Source of the DNA: an uncultured Flavobacteriales bacterium
Lineage (GTDB): Bacteria; Bacteroidota; Bacteroidia; Flavobacteriales; Crocinitomicaceae
Length of the DNA stretch: 11,942 nt
Assembly: GCA_946478775.1 (NCBI GenBank)
Contig: CAMLDR010000135.1
Span: forward strand, 1 to 11,942
Reading direction: 5' to 3'
A program made the translations under genes and the position numbers. The notes below the pieces were generated by a model. That model saw only the letters and a program-made list of their open reading frames with translations, searched no databases and was not told the DNA's origin. Shown piece by piece: positions 1 to 6,540 of this stretch; positions within the stretch are counted from its first letter, which is position 1; each line of letters opens with the position of its first letter.

Positions 1-24
1 CCCCTGCTTCCCTGTAAAAAGCCA

Positions 25-204
25 CTAAGCAGAAACACGCGGGAATGCAAGCAGCAATTTCTCTATAAAATCAAATCCTGGCTTATTTCTGCCGCTTAAC
101 ACATGACTCACATTGGATCTCTGAACACCAATCCTGTCCGCAAAGGATCCGGCATTCAATTTATGCGCATCCATAATCATCCGTAAACGATCTTTTATCT
201 CCAT
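25..204 (-). CDS. XRE-family helix-turn-helix repressor, 59 aa, apparently truncated by an in-frame TAG
   Basis: I translated this frame by hand. It starts at the ATG at 204 and reads MEIKDRLRMIMDAH..., with an HTH core at about residues 15-42 (SFADRIGVQRSNVSHVLSGR) followed by NKPGFDFIEKLLLAFP. This matches the Bacteroidota XRE type with the hallmark 'QRS-x-(V/I)-SH-(V/I)-LSGRNKP', a small DNA-binding repressor. The frame stops at a TAG at 27-25. The next codons, up to the window edge, read W-L-F-T-G-K-Q-G, which is the conserved motif that normally follows 'FPxxSA(E/D)' in this family. The gene therefore looks cut by one nonsense change, although the DNA-binding domain is complete and could still be functional. 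A perfect palindrome covers the start codon and suggests autoregulation. The family is fairly certain; whether the gene works is not. Confidence 0.7.
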   Translation of the reverse strand: MEIKDRLRMIMDAHKLNAGSFADRIGVQRSNVSHVLSGRNKPGFDFIEKLLLAFPRVSA

Positions 205-220
205 GATACAAATGTATCAT
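203..220. promoter_or_regulatory. Palindromic putative operator over the XRE start codon
   Basis: ATGATACA-AA-TGTATCAT is a perfect 8-bp inverted repeat with a 2-bp spacer. Its left end overlaps the XRE start codon. On the minus strand it contains TACATTTG, which fits the Bacteroidota -7 consensus TAnnTTTG. A degraded relative (CACATTTGTAAC) lies about 35 bp upstream at 253-264. Placement over the start of an HTH gene suggests an autoregulatory operator; this is inference from position and symmetry. Confidence 0.5.
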
Positions 221-274
221 TTAATTGACACATTATTAAATAATTCAATATTCACATTTGTAACAATTTAAACC

Positions 275-304
275 AAAAAAAAGTCCCTCGAAAACTCGAA
301 GGAC
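275..304 (-). terminator. Rho-independent terminator of the 331-519 gene
   Basis: On the minus strand the RNA is GUCC-U-UCGA, loop GUUU, UCGA-G-GGAC: nine pairs including one U-G wobble. Eight U residues follow (plus-strand A run 275-282). It lies about 27 nt past the stop codon of the small gene at 331-519, which supports that gene being transcribed. Confidence 0.8.
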
Positions 305-330
305 CTATTCAATCTATAATTTGAATACGT

Positions 331-519
331 TTAATTAACACTATAACCAAAGAAAAGCATACTATTTTTAGCTTCAGGCATATTTGATCCAAATGTAACC
401 AAATCCATTAATTGAGCAACCTCGATAATACTCAGGTTACTGTTTCTTCCCATTGCTTTGTGGCGCTCCAATTTTGTTTTTGCCAAGCTTACTGCGTTAT
501 TGATCATTGTGCTTTCCAT
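331..519 (-). CDS. Small protein of unknown function, 62 aa
   Basis: I recognise no family. The product is soluble and probably mostly helical: residues 1-20 are rich in N, K and A, followed by a short LSIIEVAQLMDLV segment and the C-terminus MLFFGYSVN. There is no signal peptide or membrane segment. The start could be the ATG at 519 or the one at 507; the second has a GGAAAG stretch 4 nt upstream, but the AT-rich leader before the first is normal in this phylum. The gene is real rather than a chance frame because a well-formed terminator follows its stop at the expected distance, and nothing competes on the other strand. It stands alone, about 190 bp downstream of the J-domain operon. No function can be inferred. 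Confidence 0.6.
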   Translation of the reverse strand: MESTMINNAVSLAKTKLERHKAMGRNSNLSIIEVAQLMDLVTFGSNMPEAKNSMLFFGYSVN

Positions 520-708
520 ATATAATAAAACTTAAATACGAGTTTGTTTTGACCCATTTACGCCACAGTTTCCGATTAGGTTACAAATCCAATCAAAAAA
601 AATGAAAAAAATTAGAAATTGGTTTGATCAATGGGTTAAACAAATCCTGTTAAGTCATTCATAAATAAGGAAATAAATACAAAAGCACATTTGTGACAAA
701 ATATTGAA

Positions 709-1485
709 TTAATTGGAAATTAGTTCTTCGTATGCATCCTGCACCTCCAAAAAACGCTGAGCAGCTTCCGCCCTTTCAGCTTCATTTAAATCCAAATTAC
801 GATCCGGATGGTACTTCTTCACCAACCTGCGGTAGCTCTTCTTAATATCGTCCTCCGTAGCAGCAGAACCTAAATCCAGTATCGCCAAAGCCATTTTTCT
901 GCGAGTTCCTGAATTGGCAATTGAATGTAGCCGCTCCTTTCCATCAAACGAACCAAAGATCCGCTTGCGGTGCTCAATCACTCTCCTTTCAATATACATA
1001 GCCTGAACACCGATCAGCTCTCCCAATCGTATCAGCGCCGTAAACTCCCGATCGATCATCTCATCTCCCACAAATACAAGATCAATCAGGAAATCAATTA
1101 AATCGGCACGTTCCTGCGCCTGATGCATTTTTTGGACCACCCAATTTGCAACACTGCGCACATGAATGGAAGTCTCACCGACCAACTCCAGTTCATTCGC
1201 AATAATCAGCGATTCTACATTAAACTTTTTATTGATGTAAATAACAATAAACGAGTGTTTTTCAAATGATTTAATCGCATTCTTACGCATGATCCATGCA
1301 GCCAAAAGAATGTAGATTTGAAAAATCATTTCCTCTGATTTCCTTCCGGAAGGAGGCTGAAAACTTTGTTTCAGAACAAGCTCTGTACTCACCTTTCTTT
1401 CCCTGGAATCCTTTACCTGTCTTTTAGTCAGAATAACTACCAAAAGAACCAGCAGGCATAAAAATACAATCCCAAGAATCAACAT
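709..1485 (-). CDS. DjlA-like membrane-anchored J-domain protein (TM-TerB-J), 258 aa, third of three
   Basis: The N-terminus (residues 2-20, ILGIVFLCLLVLLVVILT) is a single membrane anchor followed by basic residues, so the rest should face the cytoplasm. Residues about 50-175 resemble a TerB fold; the clearest part is 127-160 (ADLIDFLIDLVFVGDEMIDREF...). A J domain fills the C-terminus (about 198-258) with the HPD tripeptide at 226-228 inside 'KKYHPDR'. In this family the HPD loop stimulates ATP hydrolysis by DnaK-type Hsp70. Length and domain order match E. coli DjlA (about 270 aa). It is the last gene of the operon; its ATG is one base after the TGA of the upstream gene (TGATATG), so translation is probably coupled. 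The partner Hsp70 and the clients are unknown. No convincing terminator was found after it. Confidence 0.85.
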   Translation of the reverse strand: MLILGIVFLCLLVLLVVILTKRQVKDSRERKVSTELVLKQSFQPPSGRKSEEMIFQIYILLAAWIMRKNAIKSFEKHSFIVIYINKKFNVESLIIANELELVGETSIHVRSVANWVVQKMHQAQERADLIDFLIDLVFVGDEMIDREFTALIRLGELIGVQAMYIERRVIEHRKRIFGSFDGKERLHSIANSGTRRKMALAILDLGSAATEDDIKKSYRRLVKKYHPDRNLDLNEAERAEAAQRFLEVQDAYEELISN

Positions 1486-1486
1486 A

Positions 1487-2245
1487 TCACGAATTTACAA
1501 TGGATTCATAAGCTTCCTGGATCGCACGGAACTTCTCGCTCATTTGTTTTTGGACCTCAGGCGATTCATTCATAAAACGATCCGGATGTGTTAATTTAAC
1601 CAATCTGCGGTAAGTACTTTTCACTTCTTCAACAGAAGCTGTTTTATCCAGTCCAAGTACTTTATAAAAGAAATCTGATTTGGAATAATTTGAGCTTGCT
1701 TCATGTTGATAATTTCGTTCATTGTGGTGCGTCAATTTCTCCTTATAAATTGGCTCAAAATCTGTTATTTGCAACCCCATTTTGGACATTAATACCAAGA
1801 GATGCTGTCGTTCATCTGAATTTATTCCCCCATCATAAACAGCAACCCCGGCCAGGAAATTGATCAGCTTAATCTTCCATTCCTTCGATAAATGCTTATT
1901 GGACCAGGAAGCCAGGGAATCTATTTTCACTACATAATTCAACGAATATTGATAAGAATCAACAGCCTTGTAATAAACATCATCAAAATGTTTTTTGAGA
2001 TACTCATCTATATACGGAAATTTCATGTAATGATTCTCCAGATCCCTGCGAACAATAGCAGCAGAAGATGCAACGAATAATTCGAAAAGATTTGCTCTTG
2101 TTGGTTTAAAACTTTTCGGAATTATTCCCTTATCCCAATCGCCCCCACCCCTTTTAGTAAGTTTACGATAAATCAGAACTGCAAAAGTCCCTCCAAAGAT
2201 AACCCCAAAGATAACCTTACTCCAAAAACGCTCTTGTTCAGACAT
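1487..2245 (-). CDS. DjlA-like membrane-anchored J-domain protein (TM-TerB-J), 252 aa, second of three
   Basis: Residues 8-27 form one membrane anchor, followed by KRGGG. Residues about 50-165 look TerB-like, best seen at 122-157 (WKIKLINFLAGVAVYDGG..., with the acidic-glycine turn of the family). A typical J domain runs from about 190 to 250 (FYKVLGLDKTAS-VEEVKSTYRRLV), HPD at 220-222. It is predicted to recruit and stimulate a cytoplasmic DnaK at the membrane. An in-frame ATG at 2293 would add 16 residues (MLQIIELLPRFGGVDT), but the ATG at 2245 has a strong GGAGGT nine nt upstream and puts the anchor at the N-terminus as in its paralogues, so I prefer it. It lies 57 nt after the DUF3820 gene and is followed immediately by the third J gene. 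The three paralogues are strongly diverged in their TerB parts. Confidence 0.85.
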   Translation of the reverse strand: MSEQERFWSKVIFGVIFGGTFAVLIYRKLTKRGGGDWDKGIIPKSFKPTRANLFELFVASSAAIVRRDLENHYMKFPYIDEYLKKHFDDVYYKAVDSYQYSLNYVVKIDSLASWSNKHLSKEWKIKLINFLAGVAVYDGGINSDERQHLLVLMSKMGLQITDFEPIYKEKLTHHNERNYQHEASSNYSKSDFFYKVLGLDKTASVEEVKSTYRRLVKLTHPDRFMNESPEVQKQMSEKFRAIQEAYESIVNS

Positions 2246-2254
2246 GGTATCAAC

Positions 2255-2260
2255 ACCTCC
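2255..2260 (-). promoter_or_regulatory. Strong Shine-Dalgarno (GGAGGT) deciding the start at 2245
   Basis: The minus strand reads GGAGGT, nine nt, then ATG. Most other starts in this window have only AT-rich leaders without a Shine-Dalgarno, as is usual in Bacteroidota, so this one stands out and favours the internal ATG over the upstream one at 2293. Confidence 0.55.
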
Positions 2261-2302
2261 AAAACGAGGTAAAAGCTCAATTATTTGCAGCATGAATACG
2301 TG

Positions 2303-2515
2303 TTATTTAGGCATTAAAGGATAAATGAGGTGTTCGAGACCATTCAATTTAATCTCATAGATCAATTCCAGCTGCTGCCCCAGTTTACCTGCAGGAAAAC
2401 CATTCTGCTTGAACCAAACAAGGTAATTTTCAGGCAAATGGATCAGGTACCGGTCTTTGTACTTACCGAAAGGCATTTTAGCCTTGGCCAATGATACTAA
2501 CTGATGCTCATCCAT
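2303..2515 (-). CDS. DUF3820 family protein, 70 aa
   Basis: A small soluble protein with the family's core: 'MPFGKYKDR' at 14-22, 'LP-x-x-YLVWF' at 28-35, a 'GFPAGKLG' turn and the end 'EIKLNGLEHLIYPL'. The family (DUF3820, sometimes labelled a putative quorum-sensing-regulated virulence factor) has no established biochemical role, and the length is normal. The start is unambiguous: the only upstream space is 51 nt after the stop of the first J-domain gene. It lies in the same operon, between the first and second J-domain genes, 57 nt before the preferred start of the second. The location suggests shared expression with the membrane co-chaperones; a physical link is only a guess. Confidence 0.85.
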   Translation of the reverse strand: MDEHQLVSLAKAKMPFGKYKDRYLIHLPENYLVWFKQNGFPAGKLGQQLELIYEIKLNGLEHLIYPLMPK

Positions 2516-2566
2516 TCCGTAAATTTAGCAAATCAGCCCATTAAAATGCAAGTAATGAAAACCCAA

Positions 2567-3409
2567 TCACGGCACCAATTTGAGTAATTCCTCATAATAC
2601 ACCTGGAGCTCCTGGAATTTGATCTCTAATTCATTCCGTTCTTCGGCAGTTGCATCCGGGTGACGGTCCGGATGGTATTTCTTTACCAATTTGCGGTATT
2701 TATTCCGCAGCAAATCCTCATCCATGGTATCCCGCTGCATCTCGAAATAATCCAATGCCTTGCTGACAACACTCGTACGATAACTCCCCGCTTGACTCCC
2801 CTGAGTTCCATTCCGGCGATTTTGTCGGTTTGTGAATCCCTCATTAATTTGTTCCATCAGCTCAATCCATTCCTGGTGAGCCAAAGCAGCAGCATCAATG
2901 ATCCGGATCAATTCTGCTTTTTCGCGGGAACCTATCACTCCATCCTGAGCCGCCATATGGATCAAAAAACGAACAACATCTTTTCGTTGGTCCTCTGTCT
3001 GAAAACGATTCAACCAGCGAACAATTGACTCGGAACGGTACACATCCGTGTACGCCATCTTAAGCGATTCATGGAATGAAGCATTCTTTTCAGGATACAG
3101 GTAAAAAATGTATTCTTTCAGGTAAATACATTTTTCCTTAAAACAATCGGGATTTGTTCGCAGTACATTCATACTCAGTAAAACCAAAGCATCGATGTGA
3201 TTGTAAGGATTGAATTTCGTTTTAAAACGGAACTCCTTCTTAATTTTAAAAAAGACATAGCGGATGAGCCAATAAGTTGGAGCTGCCATTACAATTGCAG
3301 TGATAGACAAACCAACGATCGTCTCGATCATTTTTTGCCTGTAATATTCTTCTTCTGCAATCTTTTGCAATTGAGCAGATGAGAGATTTAGCAAGATTGA
3401 CCAGGTCAT
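2567..3409 (-). CDS. DjlA-like membrane-anchored J-domain protein (TM-TerB-J), 280 aa, first of three
   Basis: This has a longer N-terminus than its paralogues: 28 mostly polar residues, then one membrane segment at about 29-55 ending in basic residues (KIKKEFRFKTK). A TerB-like region follows, clearest at 141-175 (QRKDVVRFLIHMAAQDGVIGSREKAEL), the pattern typical of TerB repeats. Residues 196-212 form a polar G/S/N/Q-rich linker. The J domain occupies about 217-277, with HPD at 246-248 in 'KKYHPDR'. It should act as a DnaK co-chaperone at the inner membrane. It starts 32 nt after the histidine kinase gene. An internal ATG at residue 27, just before the membrane segment, is an alternative start. 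It is followed by the DUF3820 gene after 51 nt. Confidence 0.87.
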   Translation of the reverse strand: MTWSILLNLSSAQLQKIAEEEYYRQKMIETIVGLSITAIVMAAPTYWLIRYVFFKIKKEFRFKTKFNPYNHIDALVLLSMNVLRTNPDCFKEKCIYLKEYIFYLYPEKNASFHESLKMAYTDVYRSESIVRWLNRFQTEDQRKDVVRFLIHMAAQDGVIGSREKAELIRIIDAAALAHQEWIELMEQINEGFTNRQNRRNGTQGSQAGSYRTSVVSKALDYFEMQRDTMDEDLLRNKYRKLVKKYHPDRHPDATAEERNELEIKFQELQVYYEELLKLVP

Positions 3410-3441
3410 GTTAAAAGGATTCTATAATTAGGTTTTAAAAA

Positions 3442-4650
3442 TCAACTCAAATTCGCCAGGTTGAACACATATTTCGTCCCCGAATCACTTGTCTCCAGGG
3501 TAAAACTCCCCTCCAGTTGTTCAGACATCGCCTGGATAATTTCCGTTCCGAATGAAGCAACCGAACCTTCTGCCCAGGAACCATTATCGCTGTAAACGAG
3601 CAGGAACCTTTTTGATCTGTGAGCCTCATCTTCCATCAGTTCAATGGTAATCCGCGGTTTATCCTGGTCCTGAAATGCATGTTTCAGAGAATTCAGCAGC
3701 AATTCATTGATCAAAAGCGCCAAAGGAACAATGCTTTTCGACTTCATATCTTCCACATCTACCTCGATCATCAATTCCGGTTTTTTAGAGATCGTATAAT
3801 TCAAAAGCAAACTATCCACCAGTGAATTCAGGTACTTTTCCAGGTCGAACTTGGATAAAGAACCGGATTGGTACATTTTCTCGTGAATGATTGCCATTGC
3901 CGTTACCCGGTCGATCGCTTCCTGGTAAGAGCCACCATCTTCTTCACTCATATTATTAGCTTGCAAACGCAGCAAACTGGTAATGATCTGCAGATTATTC
4001 TTCACCCGGTGATGGATTTCCCGCAGCATCACTTCCATTTCTGAATTCTGCTTGGAGATCACTTTGTTTTGATCGGAAAGGATTTGATTGTTCTCAATCA
4101 ATTCAATCCGGGAATAATTGGTAGTCAAAACGTAAAGGTTCAAAATGTAAGCGATTGCAAACCCGGCGATGGAGTATTCCAGAATAAAAGTCGTGACGTC
4201 ATTTCCCGAAAAAGATTCCACCGAGACGATGTTCCCCTCATGCAGGTATGTCAAATAATAGAACAAAACCAAAAAATGAGCAATCAGAATCGGAATCCCC
4301 CATTTCTTTCCCAAAACGAAGAACGTAAACATGATATTGACGATCATCCAGATCGGAGTAAGGTAATGCGTGGCTTTAAGTAATAAAAACGCTCCTGAAA
4401 CAATGCCGAATGTCAGAATGGAACAAATAGCTCCTACCAAACGGTAATTCTTCGTAATGTGTATTACAACCAGCCCAACAACACACATTCCTACAGCAAA
4501 GAAATTGGGTGTTGCACTAAAATGTTCGTTGGATAAATTGACAACCGTCACAATGGACATGAGACCGGCAAAAAAATACAATAAATGCAATACCAGCCGG
4601 AATTTCATTTTCTCATGAAATTCTAACCAGTTTGTGTTCAGTTTGTCCAT
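3442..4650 (-). CDS. Membrane sensor histidine kinase, HisKA_2 type, 402 aa
   Basis: The N-terminal half carries about six hydrophobic segments (roughly residues 18-40, 50-65, 70-92, 98-113, 117-135, 152-175), with no large periplasmic loop or recognisable ligand domain, so the signal may be sensed within the membrane. A short coiled coil (about 180-208) leads to the phospho-acceptor box EIHHRVKNNLQII (histidines 213-214), diagnostic of the HisKA_2 class. The ATPase domain follows, with N box NELLLNSLKHAF (315-326), DNG at 355-357 and the SFGTEII segment at 367-373. It should autophosphorylate on histidine and pass the phosphate to a response regulator, but no receiver domain is in this protein or in the window. 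It is first in the operon, with three DjlA-like J proteins and DUF3820 downstream. Confidence 0.92.
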   Translation of the reverse strand: MDKLNTNWLEFHEKMKFRLVLHLLYFFAGLMSIVTVVNLSNEHFSATPNFFAVGMCVVGLVVIHITKNYRLVGAICSILTFGIVSGAFLLLKATHYLTPIWMIVNIMFTFFVLGKKWGIPILIAHFLVLFYYLTYLHEGNIVSVESFSGNDVTTFILEYSIAGFAIAYILNLYVLTTNYSRIELIENNQILSDQNKVISKQNSEMEVMLREIHHRVKNNLQIITSLLRLQANNMSEEDGGSYQEAIDRVTAMAIIHEKMYQSGSLSKFDLEKYLNSLVDSLLLNYTISKKPELMIEVDVEDMKSKSIVPLALLINELLLNSLKHAFQDQDKPRITIELMEDEAHRSKRFLLVYSDNGSWAEGSVASFGTEIIQAMSEQLEGSFTLETSDSGTKYVFNLANLS

Positions 4651-4716
4651 TATTTAGATTTCAATGGCAAATTAAGCATCTTTTTCATGAAAATGATTGA
4701 ATTCAACAGATAGGTC

Positions 4717-4743
4717 AAAAAAAATGGCACCTTTTCGGCACCA
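4717..4743 (-). terminator. Terminator of pepD
   Basis: On the minus strand UGGUGCC, loop GAAAA, GGUGCCA form a seven-pair stem with a tandem G-U wobble at its centre, followed by eight U residues. It lies seven nt after the pepD stop and separates it from the kinase operon. The complementary strand would have C-A mismatches, so it should act only in the minus direction. Confidence 0.7.
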
Positions 4744-4749
4744 CTTGAA

Positions 4750-6201
4750 TTATTTCACAGGAATCTCCTTTAAAACCTCCAGCAAATACTCCCAGAATTT
4801 CTGCACGGAAGAAATCTGCACGCATTCATCGGGGGAATGCGCTCCGCGAATGTTCGGTCCGAAAGAGATCATATCCATTCCGGGGAAGTGTTTCCCTAAA
4901 ATTCCGCACTCCAAACCTGCATGACATGCCTTTATATTCGGTTCATCCTGGAATTTTTTCCGGTACAAATCTGCCATTACTTTTAAGATTGCAGAATCCG
5001 CATTCGGTTCCCAACCCGGATATTCTCCGCCCTGAACAACCTCCACTCCTACGCTTTCAAATGCTGCACGAATGGTATTGGCCACATCTGCTTTAGATGA
5101 TTCAACCGAACTGCGCTGCAAGGATTGGGTCGTAAACACACCATCTCCAACCGTCACTTTTGCCAGGCTGGAAGATGCCTCTACCAAACTTGCAATGGCC
5201 GGACTCATGCGGTAAACTCCGTTGTGAACTGAATAAATAGAATTTATAATTCGTTCAAAATCAGAGTCTTTTACTACCCTATTTAAATCTCCACTTTCAG
5301 AAACGGTCCAAGTGATATCTTTTTCAATCGTTTGGTATTCCGCTTCAATTTGAGCAATGATCTCATTAACCGCTTCGTGGAATTTGGTCTTCTCGTCTTT
5401 AGAAACTGCTACCACAGCCGTACTTTCGCGCGGAATGGCATTTCTTAAACTTCCACCATCCAAAGTACACAACTTCAAATCAACAACTGATTTCACGTGT
5501 TTGAACAACCGGTTCATCCATTTATTGGCATTTCCTCTTCCTGTATGGATATCCATTCCGGAATGTCCGCCAAGTAATCCGCGCAACTTGATTTCAAAAC
5601 AAACGTAATTACCCGGAAGATCTTCATAGATTACGGCAGTTTTGGTATTCGTATCAATTCCTCCGGCACATCCGATCGACAATTCATCATCGTCTTCCGT
5701 ATCCAGGTTCAAAAGAATGGTTCCTGAAATATTGGCAGCATCTACCTGCAGAGCTCCGGTCATTCCGGTTTCCTCGTCAATGGTAAAAAGCGCTTCAATG
5801 GCAGGATGAGCAATATCTGTCGATTTCAAAACAGCCATGATCGTTGCCACACCAATTCCGTTATCCGCTCCGAGTGTGGTTCCGTTAGCTCTTACCCAAT
5901 CACCGTCTACCAGCATTTCAATTCCCTGTGAATCGAAATCAAAGATCGTATCGGAGTTTTTCTGATGAACCATATCTAAATGCGACTGCATCACAATGGT
6001 TTGTCTTTCCTCCATTCCGGAAGTTGCCGGTTTCTTGATGATCACATTACCGATCCGGTCCTGAATGGTCTCAAAACCAAGTGATTTTCCAAAATTCATC
6101 ATGAATTCGATCACCCGCTCTTCTTTCTTTGAGGGACGAGGTACTGCATTCAGGTCAGCAAAATGATTCCACAATGCTTTCGGTTCTAAATCTCTTACCA
6201 T
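4750..6201 (-). CDS. pepD: Aminoacyl-histidine dipeptidase (Xaa-His dipeptidase, M20C), 483 aa
   Basis: A cytoplasmic metallopeptidase that cleaves dipeptides, classically Xaa-His such as carnosine, with a di-zinc centre. The residues expected for the M20 family are all visible: H74 and D76 in SHLDMVH, D113 in LGADNGIG, the catalytic pair E143-E144 in IDEETG, D167 in NLDTEDDDE, and H455 in GAHSPDE. Each lies about six residues before its E. coli PepD counterpart, and the length is almost the same (about 485 aa). The lid domain with GHSGMDIHTGRGNA is at 212-225. The N-terminus aligns from the first Met, so the start at 6201 is secure. It follows the VF530 gene after 107 nt of AT-rich DNA with inverted repeats and ends at a terminator. 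Confidence 0.96.
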   Translation of the reverse strand: MVRDLEPKALWNHFADLNAVPRPSKKEERVIEFMMNFGKSLGFETIQDRIGNVIIKKPATSGMEERQTIVMQSHLDMVHQKNSDTIFDFDSQGIEMLVDGDWVRANGTTLGADNGIGVATIMAVLKSTDIAHPAIEALFTIDEETGMTGALQVDAANISGTILLNLDTEDDDELSIGCAGGIDTNTKTAVIYEDLPGNYVCFEIKLRGLLGGHSGMDIHTGRGNANKWMNRLFKHVKSVVDLKLCTLDGGSLRNAIPRESTAVVAVSKDEKTKFHEAVNEIIAQIEAEYQTIEKDITWTVSESGDLNRVVKDSDFERIINSIYSVHNGVYRMSPAIASLVEASSSLAKVTVGDGVFTTQSLQRSSVESSKADVANTIRAAFESVGVEVVQGGEYPGWEPNADSAILKVMADLYRKKFQDEPNIKACHAGLECGILGKHFPGMDMISFGPNIRGAHSPDECVQISSVQKFWEYLLEVLKEIPVK

Positions 6202-6229
6202 ACTTTATAATTGAGAAGTGAAAATGTAA

Positions 6230-6286
6230 AATTGAAAAGTTTGATTTGAAATATTCAATATAAGAGAGTATTCCTCCTTTTCAATT
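6230..6286. repeat. AT-rich inverted repeat between VF530 gene and pepD
   Basis: AATTGAAAAG (6230-6239) and CTTTTCAATT (6277-6286) are perfect 10-bp inverted copies 37 bp apart. The surrounding 6209-6305 is made of degenerate AAAATTGAAAA/TTCAATTCTCC-like stretches. It lacks a tight loop or U tract for a normal terminator. It may be a degenerate intergenic repeat or part of the pepD leader. Confidence 0.4.
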
Positions 6287-6308
6287 CTCCATCATCCATT
6301 TTAAATTT

Positions 6309-6527
6309 CTATTCGCTATTGCGAATATTTACAATTCGATTAATATACAAGTCCTCCACTTTAGCTCTGGCCCAGGGTGTTTTGCGCAAAAATTTCAGAC
6401 TGGATTTCACACTTGGTTCATGAATGAAGCAATTGATGGGAATTAATTTCCCTAACCGTTCGAAACCAAACTCTTCCACGAGTTCAGTGATTATTTTTTC
6501 CAATGTTACTCCGTGCAGTGGATCCAT
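6309..6527 (-). CDS. VF530-type (DUF2132) small DNA-binding protein, 72 aa
   Basis: The sequence opens with [20 protein letters not shown] and contains the hallmark [13 protein letters not shown] (42-54) followed by KVEDLY. This identifies the VF530/DUF2132 family, small helical proteins of about 70-80 residues named after a Vibrio fischeri protein and annotated as DNA-binding. The physiological role is not established. The ATG at 6527 fits the family N-terminus. The stop is TAG, the only TAG stop among the complete genes here. The gene lies 66 nt downstream of ettA and 107 nt upstream of pepD, with AT-rich inverted repeats on both sides, so it could be read from the ettA promoter or on its own. 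Confidence 0.88.
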   Translation of the reverse strand: MDPLHGVTLEKIITELVEEFGFERLGKLIPINCFIHEPSVKSSLKFLRKTPWARAKVEDLYINRIVNIRNSE

Positions 6528-6540
6528 TTTTCAAATTATG

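Noticed and set aside
25..27. TAG read as a sense codon (altered genetic code)
   Set aside because: The VF530 gene ends with TAG at the expected family length, and no other gene here has internal TAG codons.
2660..3028. 122-codon plus-strand open frame opposite the first J-domain gene
   Set aside because: The minus-strand gene has clear J and TerB motifs over the same bases; the plus frame has none.
4069..4383. 104-codon plus-strand open frame opposite the kinase gene
   Set aside because: It lies across well-predicted membrane helices of the kinase and has no start signal or domain.
6273..6280. GGAGG-like ribosome site on the minus strand between the VF530 gene and pepD
   Set aside because: No ATG follows within usable distance, and pepD starts about 70 nt further on.
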